From positions 1-64,000 of the forward strand of contig JANQPC010000048.1 of NCBI GenBank assembly GCA_028285485.1: DNA of 64,000 nt, written 5' to 3'. How positions within the stretch are numbered: position 1 is the stretch's first letter; every line of letters begins with the position of its first letter. The position numbers and the translations under genes were made by a program. The notes beneath the pieces are model-generated. The model had not been told where the DNA came from and did no database searches. It saw only the letters and a program-made list of their open reading frames with translations. Shown one piece after another: positions 1 through 8,414 of this stretch. The DNA comes from Paracoccaceae bacterium. GTDB taxonomy: Bacteria > Pseudomonadota > Alphaproteobacteria > Rhodobacterales > Rhodobacteraceae.

Positions 1-116
1 CCCGGCGGCATCGCCACCTCTCAAGACCCAGGCGGGCCCGTCTACCAAGAGACCAGTCTTGCGCCCCCCCGGCAGCCGGATACGGCCACGCCGGGCGCAA
101 GTGCGCGCACCCCAAA

Positions 117-144
117 CGAAAACAGGGCGCCGCAGCGCCCCGTT
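117..144 (-). terminator. Intrinsic terminator after clpX
   Basis: Read on the minus strand, a 10-bp GC-rich stem (arms 144-135 and 130-121, one G-U pair) with a 4-nt loop is followed by a T-rich run just past the clpX stop. The bases from 1 to 116 hold no gene that I can support. Confidence 0.75.
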
Positions 145-168
145 CATAACCCTGAGATGGCCGGTGGG

Positions 169-1434
169 TTACCCCGCCGTCGCCGGCTCTTTCTTCGCAT
201 CCGAATGGATCATCAGGGGCGCCGCATCCGAAGAGACAGCCTCTTCATTCACCACCACTTCCTCAACGCTTTCCATCCCCGGAAGATCAAACATCGTCTC
301 CAGCAGGATATCTTCCATGATCGAGCGCAGGCCACGCGCGCCCGTCTTGCGTTCGATCGCACGCTTGGCGATCGCCGAAAGCGCATCATCAGTGAAGGTC
401 AGCTTGGTATCTTCCAGTTCAAAGAGCCTCTGATACTGCTTCACCAGCGCATTCTTCGGCGCCGTGAGGATCGTCACCAGCGCTTCTTCATCAAGATCCT
501 GCAGCGTGGCGATTACCGGCAGGCGGCCCACGAATTCCGGGATTAGCCCGAATTTCAACAGATCTTCGGGCTCAAGATCGGTGAAAAGCTCACCCACACC
601 GCGATCGTCATTGTCACGCACATCGGCGCCGAAGCCCATGGCGCTGCCCTTGCCGCGCTGGGCGATGATCTTCTCAAGCCCCGCAAAGGCGCCGCCGCAG
701 ATGAAAAGGATGTTCGTTGTATCCACCTGCAGAAATTCCTGCTGGGGATGCTTGCGCCCGCCCTGGGGCGGCACAGAGGCCACGGTGCCTTCCATGATCT
801 TCAGAAGCGCCTGCTGCACGCCTTCGCCCGAAACATCGCGGGTGATCGACGGGTTGTCGGACTTCCGGGTGATCTTATCGACCTCGTCGATATACACGAT
901 CCCGCGCTGGGCGCGTTCCACATTGTATTCGCTGGCCTGCAGAAGCTTGAGGATGATGTTTTCGACATCCTCGCCCACATAGCCCGCCTCCGTCAGCGTG
1001 GTGGCATCGGCCATTGTGAAAGGCACATCGAGGATGCGCGCCAGGGTCTGGGCCAGCAGCGTCTTGCCGCAGCCCGTGGGGCCGATCAGCAGGATGTTCG
1101 ATTTCGCAAGTTCGATATCGCCCGATTTCTGGGCGTGGTTGAGGCGCTTGTAATGGTTGTGCACCGCCACCGAGAGCACGCGTTTCGCATGCGCCTGGCC
1201 AATCACGTAATCATCGAGAACTTCGCAGATTTCCTTCGGCGTCGGCACCCCGTCGGCGGATTTCAGGCCGGAGGATTTCGTCTCCTCCCGGATGATATCC
1301 ATGCAAAGCTCGACACATTCGTCGCAGATAAACACGGTGGGCCCGGCAATAAGCTTGCGCACCTCATGCTGGCTCTTGCCGCAGAAAGAGCAGTAGAGCG
1401 TGTTCTTACTATCGTTACCGGAAGATGATGCCAT
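169..1434 (-). CDS. clpX: ATP-dependent Clp protease ATP-binding subunit ClpX
   Basis: ClpX is the AAA+ unfoldase that feeds substrates, including SsrA-tagged proteins, into the ClpP chamber in the cytoplasm. The 421-residue protein has the normal family length. An N-terminal zinc-binding domain shows two Cys pairs (CSFC near residue 15 and CDEC near residue 37). The AAA+ core has Walker A GPTGCGKT, Walker B VYIDEVDK and the GYVGEDVE pore-loop region, followed by the C-terminal small domain. The ATG start fits the expected N-terminus. It lies downstream of clpP on the same strand, separated by 117 bp, the usual order, and ends at an intrinsic terminator. The C-terminal tail beyond the core is short and acidic/alanine-rich. 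Confidence 0.98.
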   Translation of the reverse strand: MASSSGNDSKNTLYCSFCGKSQHEVRKLIAGPTVFICDECVELCMDIIREETKSSGLKSADGVPTPKEICEVLDDYVIGQAHAKRVLSVAVHNHYKRLNHAQKSGDIELAKSNILLIGPTGCGKTLLAQTLARILDVPFTMADATTLTEAGYVGEDVENIILKLLQASEYNVERAQRGIVYIDEVDKITRKSDNPSITRDVSGEGVQQALLKIMEGTVASVPPQGGRKHPQQEFLQVDTTNILFICGGAFAGLEKIIAQRGKGSAMGFGADVRDNDDRGVGELFTDLEPEDLLKFGLIPEFVGRLPVIATLQDLDEEALVTILTAPKNALVKQYQRLFELEDTKLTFTDDALSAIAKRAIERKTGARGLRSIMEDILLETMFDLPGMESVEEVVVNEEAVSSDAAPLMIHSDAKKEPATAG

Positions 1435-1551
1435 GTACCTAACCCCAGGTCCGCCTGCCCGTTGCTTTTACCCATGCCCGCAGCCCAGAGCCACGGCGAA
1501 AGCCTAAGTCAGAGCCAATCAGGGCACAATGTCGAATTTTGGGCGGCTTTG

Positions 1552-2181
1552 TCACGCCTCTGTGTCATCGCCCTTCGAGCGGTTTTCGACGATCTCGTCG
1601 ATCAGCCCCCACTCCTTCGCTTCCTCAGGCGACATGAAGTTATCGCGATCCAGCGCCTGCTCAACCTCCTCAAGCTTGCGCCCGCAATGCTTCACGTAGA
1701 TCTCGTTCAGCCGGTCTTTCAGCTTCTGGGTCTCGCGCGCATGGATCATGATGTCCGAGGCCTGGCCCTGATAGCCGCCCGAGGGCTGGTGCACCATGAT
1801 GCGGCTGTTGGGGAGCGAGAAGCGCATACCGTCTGCACCGGCCGCGAGCAGAAGCGATCCCATGGACGCCGCCTGCCCCACCACGAGGGTAGACACCTTC
1901 GGGCGGATATACTGCATCGTGTCGTAGATCGAGAGCCCCGATGTCACCACCCCCCCGGGGCTGTTGATATACATCGAGATTTCCTTCTTGGGGTTCTCGG
2001 CCTCAAGGTGCAGAAGCTGCGCCACCACAAGCTGGCTCATCCCGTCATGCACGGGGCCGTTGAGGAACACGATGCGCTCCTTCAGGAGCCGCGAAAAAAT
2101 GTCATAGGCGCGCTCGCCCCGGCTGGTTTGTTCCACAACCATGGGGACGAGATTCATGTAGGTATCAACGGGATCTTGCAT
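1552..2181 (-). CDS. clpP: ATP-dependent Clp protease proteolytic subunit ClpP
   Basis: ClpP is the serine protease that forms the double-heptamer chamber used by ClpX and ClpA, both of which are encoded in this window. The 209-residue protein has the nucleophile Ser in GQAASMGS and the catalytic His in MVHQPSGG, plus the characteristic YINSPGG strand. The ATG start gives the typical length and includes the short N-terminal propeptide-like segment. It is the first gene of the clpP-clpX pair. A GC-rich hairpin in its 5' leader (2250-2269) is the only structure seen in the divergent region shared with the ArsR gene. Confidence 0.98.
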   Translation of the reverse strand: MQDPVDTYMNLVPMVVEQTSRGERAYDIFSRLLKERIVFLNGPVHDGMSQLVVAQLLHLEAENPKKEISMYINSPGGVVTSGLSIYDTMQYIRPKVSTLVVGQAASMGSLLLAAGADGMRFSLPNSRIMVHQPSGGYQGQASDIMIHARETQKLKDRLNEIYVKHCGRKLEEVEQALDRDNFMSPEEAKEWGLIDEIVENRSKGDDTEA

Positions 2182-2249
2182 GGGGTGCCTGCGAATAAGG
2201 TGAGCGTTCTAGCGCGTATCGGTTACGCGAGTCTTAGTTGCGGTGCGGG

Positions 2250-2269
2250 GGGGCCGCAAGGGCGGCCCC
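2250..2269. other. GC-rich stem-loop in the clpP/arsR divergent region
   Basis: A perfect 8-bp stem (GGGGCCGC with its complement) closes a 4-nt loop. No T-run follows on either strand, so a simple terminator is unlikely. It would lie in the clpP 5' leader or upstream of the clpP promoter. Function unknown. Confidence 0.4.
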
Positions 2270-2289
2270 GCGGGTAATCTAGGGCAGGG

Positions 2290-2333
2290 TTGACAGAAAT
2301 GTAAGCCCTCACTTACGGTAAGCCATGGCTTAC
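2290..2333 (+). promoter_or_regulatory. Promoter and palindromic operator over the arsR-family start codon
   Basis: TTGACA at 2290-2295 is followed 17 bp later by TTACGG. A perfect 16-bp palindrome, GTAAGCCATGGCTTAC (2318-2333), is centred on the start codon at 2325, and a further inverted GTAAG/CTTAC-type element lies just upstream. This layout predicts transcription starting at or next to the ATG (a leaderless message), with the regulator binding its own start region. The motif is seen directly; promoter strength and autoregulation are inferred. Confidence 0.55.
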
Positions 2334-2687
2334 GGTAATTCCAATCATCCGGAAACAGCCCATCCCTACGCAACCGCGCTCGAAGCGCTGGCCGATCCAA
2401 CGCGCCGCGCCATCGTTGAACGCCTGTCAGCCACGCCCGCCCCGGTGGGTGTGCTGGCCGCGGGGCTGCCCGTGAGCCGCCCGGCCGTGTCGCAGCACCT
2501 CAAGGTGCTCGGCGCCGCCGGGCTTGTGATCTCCGAACCCCGGGGCGCGCGCCGCATCTACCGCCTGGCCCCCCAGGGCCTTGCCCCGCTGCGCGACTAT
2601 CTCGATACACTCTGGGATGAGGCGCTGGCATCCTTTGCCGCAGAGGCCCGGCGCGAGGCCGCCACCACTTGGAAGGACAGTTCATGA
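2325..2687 (+). CDS. ArsR-family winged-helix transcriptional regulator
   Basis: A small (120 aa) ArsR/SmtB-type DNA-binding protein. The N-terminal helix ALADPTRRAIVERL and the recognition segment LPVSRPAVSQHLKVL are classic for the family, followed by a basic wing (EPRGARRIYRL). No paired metal-binding Cys residues are present, so metal sensing is unlikely. It belongs instead with the ArsR regulators paired with SRPBCC/AHSA1 proteins. Its stop overlaps the start of the SRPBCC gene (ATGA), so the two are co-translated. The start codon sits inside a 16-bp palindrome, which suggests autoregulation. Confidence 0.92.
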   Translation: MAYGNSNHPETAHPYATALEALADPTRRAIVERLSATPAPVGVLAAGLPVSRPAVSQHLKVLGAAGLVISEPRGARRIYRLAPQGLAPLRDYLDTLWDEALASFAAEARREAATTWKDSS

Positions 2688-3151
2688 CCACCGATCCCAT
2701 CCGCAAATCGATCACCGTGCCGTTGGAGCCCGCCCGCGCGTTCACGCTCTTCACCGAAGGCATGGATCGCTGGTGGCCGAAAGACAGCCATTCGCTGGCC
2801 GCCGGCGAGGGTGCGGGCGACGCGGCGCGGGTGCGGGTCGAACCCCGCGAAGGCGGGCGGGTGATCGAAACCCTGCCTGATGGGCGCGAGGCGCCCTGGG
2901 CCACGGTAACCACCTGGCAACCCGGCGCGCGCTTCACGCTGCGCTGGTATGTGGGTCGCGCGGAAGAGGAGGCCACGGAAGTTGACGTCTCTTTCACCGC
3001 CACCGAGGCCGGTACCCGCGTGGACCTCACCCATTCGGGCTTCGCCGCCCTCGGCGCGGAGGCCGAAACCATGTGCGCAGGCTACACCACCGGGTGGGAC
3101 CACGTGCTTGGCACCTGCTTCAAAGGCGCCTGCACCGCCGTGCCCGCCTGA
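2684..3151 (+). CDS. SRPBCC (AHSA1-like) domain protein
   Basis: A 155-residue START/Bet v1-like fold protein. The opening strand (IRKSITVPLEPARAFTLFTE), a WWP motif and the C-terminal helix segment GYTTGWDHVLGTCF match the ActR/AHSA1-like SRPBCC family that binds hydrophobic ligands. I chose the ATG at 2684 over an in-frame TTG at 2669 because it overlaps the ArsR stop as ATGA. The ArsR-SRPBCC pair is common in proteobacteria; the ligand is unknown. It lies 83 bp before the amidohydrolase gene, so read-through into that operon is possible. Confidence 0.88.
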   Translation: MTTDPIRKSITVPLEPARAFTLFTEGMDRWWPKDSHSLAAGEGAGDAARVRVEPREGGRVIETLPDGREAPWATVTTWQPGARFTLRWYVGRAEEEATEVDVSFTATEAGTRVDLTHSGFAALGAEAETMCAGYTTGWDHVLGTCFKGACTAVPA

Positions 3152-3234
3152 ACCAAAGGGCCCCGCCGCCTCCCCGAATGCGCAACGCCCCGCGCCCGAT
3201 TGCACCTCGCGCGCCGGGCGCCCAAGATGGGCGC

Positions 3235-4647
3235 ATGGGTTATGACCTGATCCTCCGGGGCGGCGCGCTGCATGGCGCCGATGGCCCGATTGCGGGCGAT
3301 ATCGCGGTGCGCGATGGCCGCATCGCTGCGATTGGCGAGATTGCGGGCGGCGCGCGCGAGATTGTCGATGCGGGCGGGCGGCTGATCCTGCCGGGCGGTG
3401 TGGATGTGCATGCGCATATCGAGCAGCGCTCGGGCATGGGCCTGATGAATGCCGATACCTTTGAAACCGCCACACGCTCTGCCGCGATGGGGGGGACGAC
3501 GAGCGTCGTCTCGTTTGCCGCCCAGGCCCGCGGCCAGGGGCTGGCCGAGGCGGTGGCAGATTACCGGGCCCGGGCCGAACGCGGCGCGCGGATCGATTAT
3601 GCCTTTCACCTCATGGTCACCGATCCCGGCGTGCCGGGCTTTGCCGCCGATCTCGCGCGGCTCACGCGCGAAGGCCACCGTTCGGTCAAAGTGTTCACCA
3701 CCTACGATATCCGGCTTGAGGATGAGGCGATCCTTGCGCTGATGGATCTGCTGCGGCCCAGCGGCGCGCTGCTGTGCGTTCATGCCGAAACCCATGCAAT
3801 CATCTCGCGCGCCACTGCAAAGCTGCTGGCCGAGGGCCGCACCGCGCCGAAGGATCACGCCGCTTCCCACCCGCCCGCGGCTGAGATCGAAGCGGTCGCC
3901 CGCATCATCCGGTTTGCCGAGCATACGGGCCAGCCCGTAATGCTGTTCCACATCTCCACGCCCGAGGCCGCCGATCTGATCCGCGCCGCACGCCGGAAGG
4001 GCGTGCCGGTGTCCGCCGAAACCTGCCCGCACTACCTGCTGATGACAGAAGCGGCGCTTGATCGCCCCGGAAGCGAGGGCGCGAAATGGATGTGCTCCCC
4101 GCCCCAGCGGGGCGCGGAGGAAAGCGCGGCGCTCTGGCAGGCGCTGGGGCGGGGGGATATCCAGCTTATCTCGTCTGACCACGCGCCCTACCGGTACGAT
4201 GAAACCGGCAAGCTCAGCGCCGGGCAAGACGCGCCCTTCACCAGGATCGCCAACGGAATGCCGGGGCTGGAAACGCGCCTACCGCTTCTCTTCGATGCCA
4301 TCGTAAGCCAGGGCCGCGGCACAATTGCCGATTTCGTGCGCCTGACCTCAAGCGCGCCCGCCGCGCTCTACGGGCTGGCCGGAAAGGGCCGGCTGGCGCC
4401 GGGGGCAGACGCCGATTTCGTGATCTGGAACCCCGCGCGCCGCCACACCTATGGCGAGAACGATCTGCACGATAATGTGGGCTACAACCCCTGGGTGGGC
4501 CACACGGTGACCGGTTGGCCGGAGGAGGTTTATCTCCGCGGCACCCGTATCGTTGCCGGGGGCACCTGCCGAGCCGCGCCGGGATCGGGGGCGTGGATCA
4601 ACCGCCCTGCCCCGGGCCTAACCCACCAGACGGAGCCCGCCAAATGA
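3235..4647 (+). CDS. Dihydropyrimidinase/hydantoinase-like amidohydrolase
   Basis: A 470-residue cyclic amidohydrolase of the dihydropyrimidinase/hydantoinase/allantoinase superfamily, which opens cyclic ureides or amides hydrolytically. The full binuclear metal set is visible: HxH at His59/His61, the carboxylated-lysine candidate Lys152 (SVKVFTTYD), His183 (CVHAET), His239 (LFHIST) and Asp315 (SSDHAPY). I start at ATG 3235 (MGYDLILRGG), the normal beginning for this family; the longer open frame upstream looks non-coding. The stop overlaps the next gene (ATGA). The racemase two genes on suggests a hydantoin-like substrate, but no N-carbamoylase gene is present, so the substrate is not assigned. 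Confidence 0.9.
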   Translation: MGYDLILRGGALHGADGPIAGDIAVRDGRIAAIGEIAGGAREIVDAGGRLILPGGVDVHAHIEQRSGMGLMNADTFETATRSAAMGGTTSVVSFAAQARGQGLAEAVADYRARAERGARIDYAFHLMVTDPGVPGFAADLARLTREGHRSVKVFTTYDIRLEDEAILALMDLLRPSGALLCVHAETHAIISRATAKLLAEGRTAPKDHAASHPPAAEIEAVARIIRFAEHTGQPVMLFHISTPEAADLIRAARRKGVPVSAETCPHYLLMTEAALDRPGSEGAKWMCSPPQRGAEESAALWQALGRGDIQLISSDHAPYRYDETGKLSAGQDAPFTRIANGMPGLETRLPLLFDAIVSQGRGTIADFVRLTSSAPAALYGLAGKGRLAPGADADFVIWNPARRHTYGENDLHDNVGYNPWVGHTVTGWPEEVYLRGTRIVAGGTCRAAPGSGAWINRPAPGLTHQTEPAK

Positions 4648-5036
4648 CCGAACGGCCCGGGGGCGATGTGACCCTCACCATCACCTTCTTTTACTACCGC
4701 GATCTTGCCGCCGCGCAGGCGTTCTACGAAGAGGTCATGGGCTTCCGGCTCGCCATCGATCAGGGCTGGGCCAAGATCATGGCGATCGGCGGCACCGCCC
4801 ATGTGGGGCTCGTCGATGAAGCGAAAGGTATGCATAAGGCCGAACCGGTCAAACCCGTGCAGCTCTGCATCCGGGTGCCGGATGTGGATGCCTGGTATGC
4901 CTATGCCAAGGCGCGGGGGCTCGCCAATCTGAGCCAGCTTTTCGTCAATGACGAGATCGGCATCCGCGCCTTCGTGTTCGATGATCCCGAGGGCTACCAG
5001 ATCGAAGTGCAATCGGCCACGCGGGCGGGGGCATGA
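4644..5036 (+). CDS. VOC-superfamily (glyoxalase-like) protein
   Basis: A 130-residue single-chain VOC protein with paired beta-alpha-beta-beta-beta units: an FFYYRDLAAAQAFYEEVMGF opening and a closing FVFDDPEGYQIEVQS, where the Glu of YQIEVQ is a likely metal ligand. The ATG at 4644 overlaps the amidohydrolase stop, and its own stop overlaps the racemase start, so it sits inside a translationally coupled catabolic operon. VOC members can be lyases, dioxygenases, isomerases or binding proteins; the sequence does not say which. It may act on the ring-opening product. Confidence 0.85.
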   Translation: MTERPGGDVTLTITFFYYRDLAAAQAFYEEVMGFRLAIDQGWAKIMAIGGTAHVGLVDEAKGMHKAEPVKPVQLCIRVPDVDAWYAYAKARGLANLSQLFVNDEIGIRAFVFDDPEGYQIEVQSATRAGA

Positions 5037-5704
5037 GCGCGCTCGTCGTCATCAACCCCAATTCTTCCGAATCCGTCACGGCCGGCATTGCCGAGGCTGT
5101 TGCGCCGCTTCACCCTTTCGGTATCCCGATCCGCTGCGAAACCCTCGCCGCCGGGCCGCCCGCCATCGAAAGCCAAGCAGCGGCTGACCGTGTGGTGCCG
5201 CCGTTGCTGGAGCTTGCCCGAACGCTGGAGCCGGAGGCGGCGGGTTTCGTGATCGCCTGTTTCGGCGACCCCGGCGTGCACGCGCTGCGCGATGAGACCG
5301 CGCGCCCCGTTCTGGGCATTCAGGAGGCCGCCGTAGCCACCGCGCTCACGCTTGGCCAGCGCTTCGGCGTGATCTCGATCCTGCCCGCCTCAATCCCCCG
5401 CCACATGCGCAGCTTCGCGGCGATGGGGGTGATGGATCGGCTGGCGGGGGACCGGGCGCTGGGGCGCGGCGTGGCGGAGCTGTCGGACGAAGATGCGACC
5501 CTCGCCGCGCTTGCGGAAACCGGCACGGCGTTGCGGGATCTCGATGGCGCCGAGGTGCTGATCCTGGGATGCGCGGGCATGGCCCGCTACCGCGCCGCCG
5601 TTGCGGCCGCGACCGGCCTTCCGGTGGTGGAGCCGTGCCAGGCTGCCGCCGCGATGGCGCTTGGCCGCATCGCGCTTGGCCAATCCCACCGGCCTGGCGG
5701 GTGA
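5033..5704 (+). CDS. Aspartate/glutamate (hydantoin) racemase family protein
   Basis: A 223-residue member of the Asp/Glu/hydantoin racemase superfamily. These enzymes use two cysteines for two-base proton transfer. Here they are found in FVIACFGDPGVHALRD and ILGCAGMARYR, and the opening VVINPNSSESVTAGI is typical of hydantoin racemases and maleate isomerase relatives. It starts by ATGA overlap with the VOC gene and stops by overlap with the kinase-like gene. Together with the upstream amidohydrolase it points to racemisation of a cyclic ureide or of an alpha-substituted product. The substrate is inferred only. Confidence 0.88.
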   Translation: MSALVVINPNSSESVTAGIAEAVAPLHPFGIPIRCETLAAGPPAIESQAAADRVVPPLLELARTLEPEAAGFVIACFGDPGVHALRDETARPVLGIQEAAVATALTLGQRFGVISILPASIPRHMRSFAAMGVMDRLAGDRALGRGVAELSDEDATLAALAETGTALRDLDGAEVLILGCAGMARYRAAVAAATGLPVVEPCQAAAAMALGRIALGQSHRPGG

Positions 5705-6405
5705 TGGCGCCCGCGGCACCACCGCTGGCGCTTTGGGGCATCGAGGCGCCGCCCGCCCCGCTTTCGGGCGGCCACCGCAACCGGGTGATGCGCGCCGGCG
5801 GCTACGTGCTGAAATCCACCCGCCGCAGCGCCGCAGCCCTCGCCTGGCTTGGCCCGCTCCACACTGCCGCGGAAGCCGCGGGGCTGATCGTGCCGCGCCT
5901 GATCCCCAGCACCCGCGGCGCTCTCGTTGAAGGCGGGTGGACCTGCGAGCCGTTTATCGCGGGAAGCCCCGGCACAGAGGCCGATCTTGCCGCCCTGCCG
6001 CTTGCCGCGTTTCACCGCACCACCGCCGCGCTGCCCCAGCGCCCGGGCTTCGCCGCCGCCGCCGATCTGGCGGAGGGCGAGGCGGCGGGCGATATCGATC
6101 TGGCCGCACTGCCGCCCGGCCTGGCCGCCGCTTGCCGCGCAGCCTGGCGCGCCCTTCTGCCCCTGCCCCGCGCCGCCATCCACGGCGATATCGCGCCGCA
6201 TAACCTGATCCGAACGCGCGAGGGCCGCCTTGCGCTAATCGATTGGGATGAGGCGCGCCGCGATGCCCTTGCGTTCGATACCGGCAGCGGCGATCCCGCC
6301 ATTGCCCGCGCTCTCGCCGCGTGGGAAATCGCCGTCTGCTGGCAGGTGGAGCCTGAACGCGCGCGCAAGCTGGCCTCTGGCTTCGCACCGCAATCCGCCC
6401 CATAA
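5704..6405 (+). CDS. Aminoglycoside phosphotransferase (APH)-fold kinase
   Basis: A 233-residue kinase-like protein of the APH/choline-kinase fold. The Brenner motif is intact (AIHGDIAPHNLI) and the metal-binding Asp is in ALIDWDEA. The usual N-terminal lobe is short, with a possible ATP-lysine in GGYVLKSTRR. The ATG at 5704 shares a base with the preceding racemase stop. Placed inside a catabolic operon, it more likely phosphorylates a small hydroxylated or amino metabolite than confers drug resistance. It is compact for the family, so the hinge and substrate lid may be reduced. Confidence 0.8.
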   Translation: MAPAAPPLALWGIEAPPAPLSGGHRNRVMRAGGYVLKSTRRSAAALAWLGPLHTAAEAAGLIVPRLIPSTRGALVEGGWTCEPFIAGSPGTEADLAALPLAAFHRTTAALPQRPGFAAAADLAEGEAAGDIDLAALPPGLAAACRAAWRALLPLPRAAIHGDIAPHNLIRTREGRLALIDWDEARRDALAFDTGSGDPAIARALAAWEIAVCWQVEPERARKLASGFAPQSAP

Positions 6406-6428
6406 CCGGGCGAGGACGGAGGCCACCC

Positions 6429-7343
6429 ATGCTTGATGAAACCGCGCGCGGCGTCTTTACGATCGCGGTCACCCCCTTTCGCCCCGATGGCGCGCTGGAT
6501 GAAGAGAGCCTCGACAGGGTGGTGGAGTTCTACCTCGAAAAGGGCGCAACCGGCCTGACCATCCTTGGGATGATGGGCGAGGCGGGCAAGCTTTCGGCCG
6601 AGGAATCGCTCACCGTGGTAAAGCGGGTAACGGCGCGCGCGCCCGTTCCGGTGGTCGTTGGCGTTTCTTCCCCGGGGTTTGCGGCGATGCAGACGCTGTC
6701 GCGCGCGGCAATGGATCTTGGCGCGGCGGGGGTAATGGTTGCCCCGCCCGGGAGCCTGCGCACCGACGATCAGATTGCCGCCTATTTCCGCACCGCGGCC
6801 GAGATGCTGGGGGAGGCGCCCTTCGTTTTGCAGGATTTCCCGCTCGCCACCGGCGTGCAGATCCCGCCAAAGGTGATCTTGCAGATCGTGGAAGACTGCC
6901 CGACCTGCGTGATGCTAAAGCATGAGGATTGGCCGGGGCTGGAAAAGATCAGCGCGCTCCGCGCAGCCTCCAACGCAGGCGCGCGGCGGATTTCGATCCT
7001 GTGCGGCAATGGCGGGCTCTACCTTCTGGAAGAGATGCTGCGCGGCGCCGATGGGGCGATGACAGGCTTTGCCTACCCCGAGATGATGGCCCATGTGATC
7101 GCCGCTTTCGAGGCGGGCGATGAGGCCCGTGCGCGCGATCTCTTCGATGCCTACCTGCCGCTTGTGCGCTATGAAGGCCAGCCGGGCCTTGGCCTTGCGA
7201 TCCGCAAGCACACGCTCGCCCGGCGCGGCGCCATCGCACATCCTACCGTGCGCAAGCCCGGCGGCAGCCTCAGCGCCGCCACGATTGCGGAGCTTGAGGC
7301 CCTTGTCGCCCGGCAGGAGGCGCGGCTGGCCCAGCTGGGATAA
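6429..7343 (+). CDS. DapA-family (class I aldolase/lyase) protein
   Basis: A 304-residue TIM-barrel protein of the dihydrodipicolinate synthase/N-acetylneuraminate lyase family. The Schiff-base lysine is Lys164 (CVMLKHEDWPG). The GTTGE signature is replaced by GMMGEAGKL, and the region holding the DapA catalytic tyrosine (YNVP) reads QDFP. The proton-relay Thr and Tyr residues of true DapA are therefore missing, so it should not be annotated as lysine biosynthesis. It follows the kinase gene by 23 bp with a GGAGG-like site. Likely role: a retro-aldol or lyase/dehydratase step that yields an aldehyde or 2-oxoacid, which would suit the aldehyde dehydrogenase encoded opposite. Confidence 0.87.
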   Translation: MLDETARGVFTIAVTPFRPDGALDEESLDRVVEFYLEKGATGLTILGMMGEAGKLSAEESLTVVKRVTARAPVPVVVGVSSPGFAAMQTLSRAAMDLGAAGVMVAPPGSLRTDDQIAAYFRTAAEMLGEAPFVLQDFPLATGVQIPPKVILQIVEDCPTCVMLKHEDWPGLEKISALRAASNAGARRISILCGNGGLYLLEEMLRGADGAMTGFAYPEMMAHVIAAFEAGDEARARDLFDAYLPLVRYEGQPGLGLAIRKHTLARRGAIAHPTVRKPGGSLSAATIAELEALVARQEARLAQLG

Positions 7344-7349
7344 CGGGCG

Positions 7350-8414
7350 ATGACGGGCCCCCTCACCTTCTTCACCCCGGCGCGCCTGCGCACCCTGGCC
7401 CTCGCCGCGCTTGGTACGGCGGTGTTTGCCGCCATCGGCCTGCCGCTACCCTTCCTCTTCGGGCCCATGGCCGCCTGCCTGATCGCGGCGCTTTCGGGCG
7501 TACATCTGCAAACCATGGGCCTCTTCGGGCCCATCGCGCGCACGATCCTCGGCGTGGCCATCGGCGCCTCGATCTCCCCCGATGTGGTGGAACGGCTGCC
7601 GCAGATGGCGGCCTCGGTTGCGCTTGTGCCGATCTATATCGTTGTGATCGGGCTGATCGGCGTACCCTTCTTCAACCGGATCTGCGGGTTTGATCGGGTG
7701 ACGGCCTGGTATGCGGCGATGCCCGGCGGGCTGCAGGATATGGTGCTCTTCGGGCAGGAAGCGGGGGGCGATGTGCGCGCGCTCTCGCTCATTCACGCCA
7801 CGCGCGTGCTCGTGATCGTGACCCTCGCGCCGATCCTGATGGTGTGGCTTTTCGGGGCGAGCCTGACGAACCCCATCGGCGTGCCCGCCCGCGCGCTTCC
7901 GGTGGGCGAGCTTCTCATCATGGCCGCCGCAGCGCTGATCGGCTGGAAGGGGGGCGAGCGCATCGGGCTTTTCGGCGCATCGATCCTCGGGCCGCTCATC
8001 CTCACCGCCGCGCTTTCGCTCACCGGCGTGATCCACCAGCGCCCGCCGGCAGAGGCGATCCTCGCCGCACAATTCCTCATCGGGATGACGATCGGGGTCT
8101 ACTACGTCGGCATCACCCTTGCGGAGCTTCGGCGCGATGTTCTGGCGGGCTGCGCCTTCATGGTGATCCTCGCCGCCCTTGCCGCGGCCTTCACCGAGAT
8201 CGTCTACCTTCTGGGCCTTGCCGCGCCCACGGAGGCGTTCCTGGCCTTCGCCCCCGGCGGGCAGGCGGAAATGACGGTGCTGGCCATCGTGGCGGGCGCC
8301 GATCTGGGCTTTGTGATCGTGCACCACCTCTTGCGGATCACGCTTGTGATCCTGCTTGCCCCCATCGCCGCGCGAATGTTTGGCGTTACCCGTGGTGGGC
8401 CGCCACCGTCTTGA
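7350..8414 (+). CDS. AbrB-family integral membrane protein (PF05145-type)
   Basis: A 354-residue inner-membrane protein with about ten hydrophobic segments arranged as two related halves, matching the 'AbrB duplication' family formerly called putative ammonia monooxygenase. The repeated motif AAMPGGLQDMVLFG in the first half corresponds to AFAPGGQAEMTVLA in the second. Despite the name it is unrelated to the AbrB DNA-binding protein. It is the last gene of the plus-strand catabolic run, starting 6 bp after the DapA-like gene, so uptake or export of a pathway compound is plausible. It overlaps the convergent aldehyde dehydrogenase gene by 29 bp at the 3' ends. Confidence 0.85.
   Translation: MTGPLTFFTPARLRTLALAALGTAVFAAIGLPLPFLFGPMAACLIAALSGVHLQTMGLFGPIARTILGVAIGASISPDVVERLPQMAASVALVPIYIVVIGLIGVPFFNRICGFDRVTAWYAAMPGGLQDMVLFGQEAGGDVRALSLIHATRVLVIVTLAPILMVWLFGASLTNPIGVPARALPVGELLIMAAAALIGWKGGERIGLFGASILGPLILTAALSLTGVIHQRPPAEAILAAQFLIGMTIGVYYVGITLAELRRDVLAGCAFMVILAALAAAFTEIVYLLGLAAPTEAFLAFAPGGQAEMTVLAIVAGADLGFVIVHHLLRITLVILLAPIAARMFGVTRGGPPPS

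Noticed and set aside
1-116. Possible minus-strand gene start at positions 9-11 with an upstream GAGAGG
   Set aside because: Only three codons are inside the window, so no support beyond a start-like signal is possible.
7350-8414. Annotation as an AbrB transcription factor or ammonia monooxygenase
   Set aside because: The protein is wholly membrane-embedded with a duplicated motif and no DNA-binding or copper-enzyme features; the names are historical.
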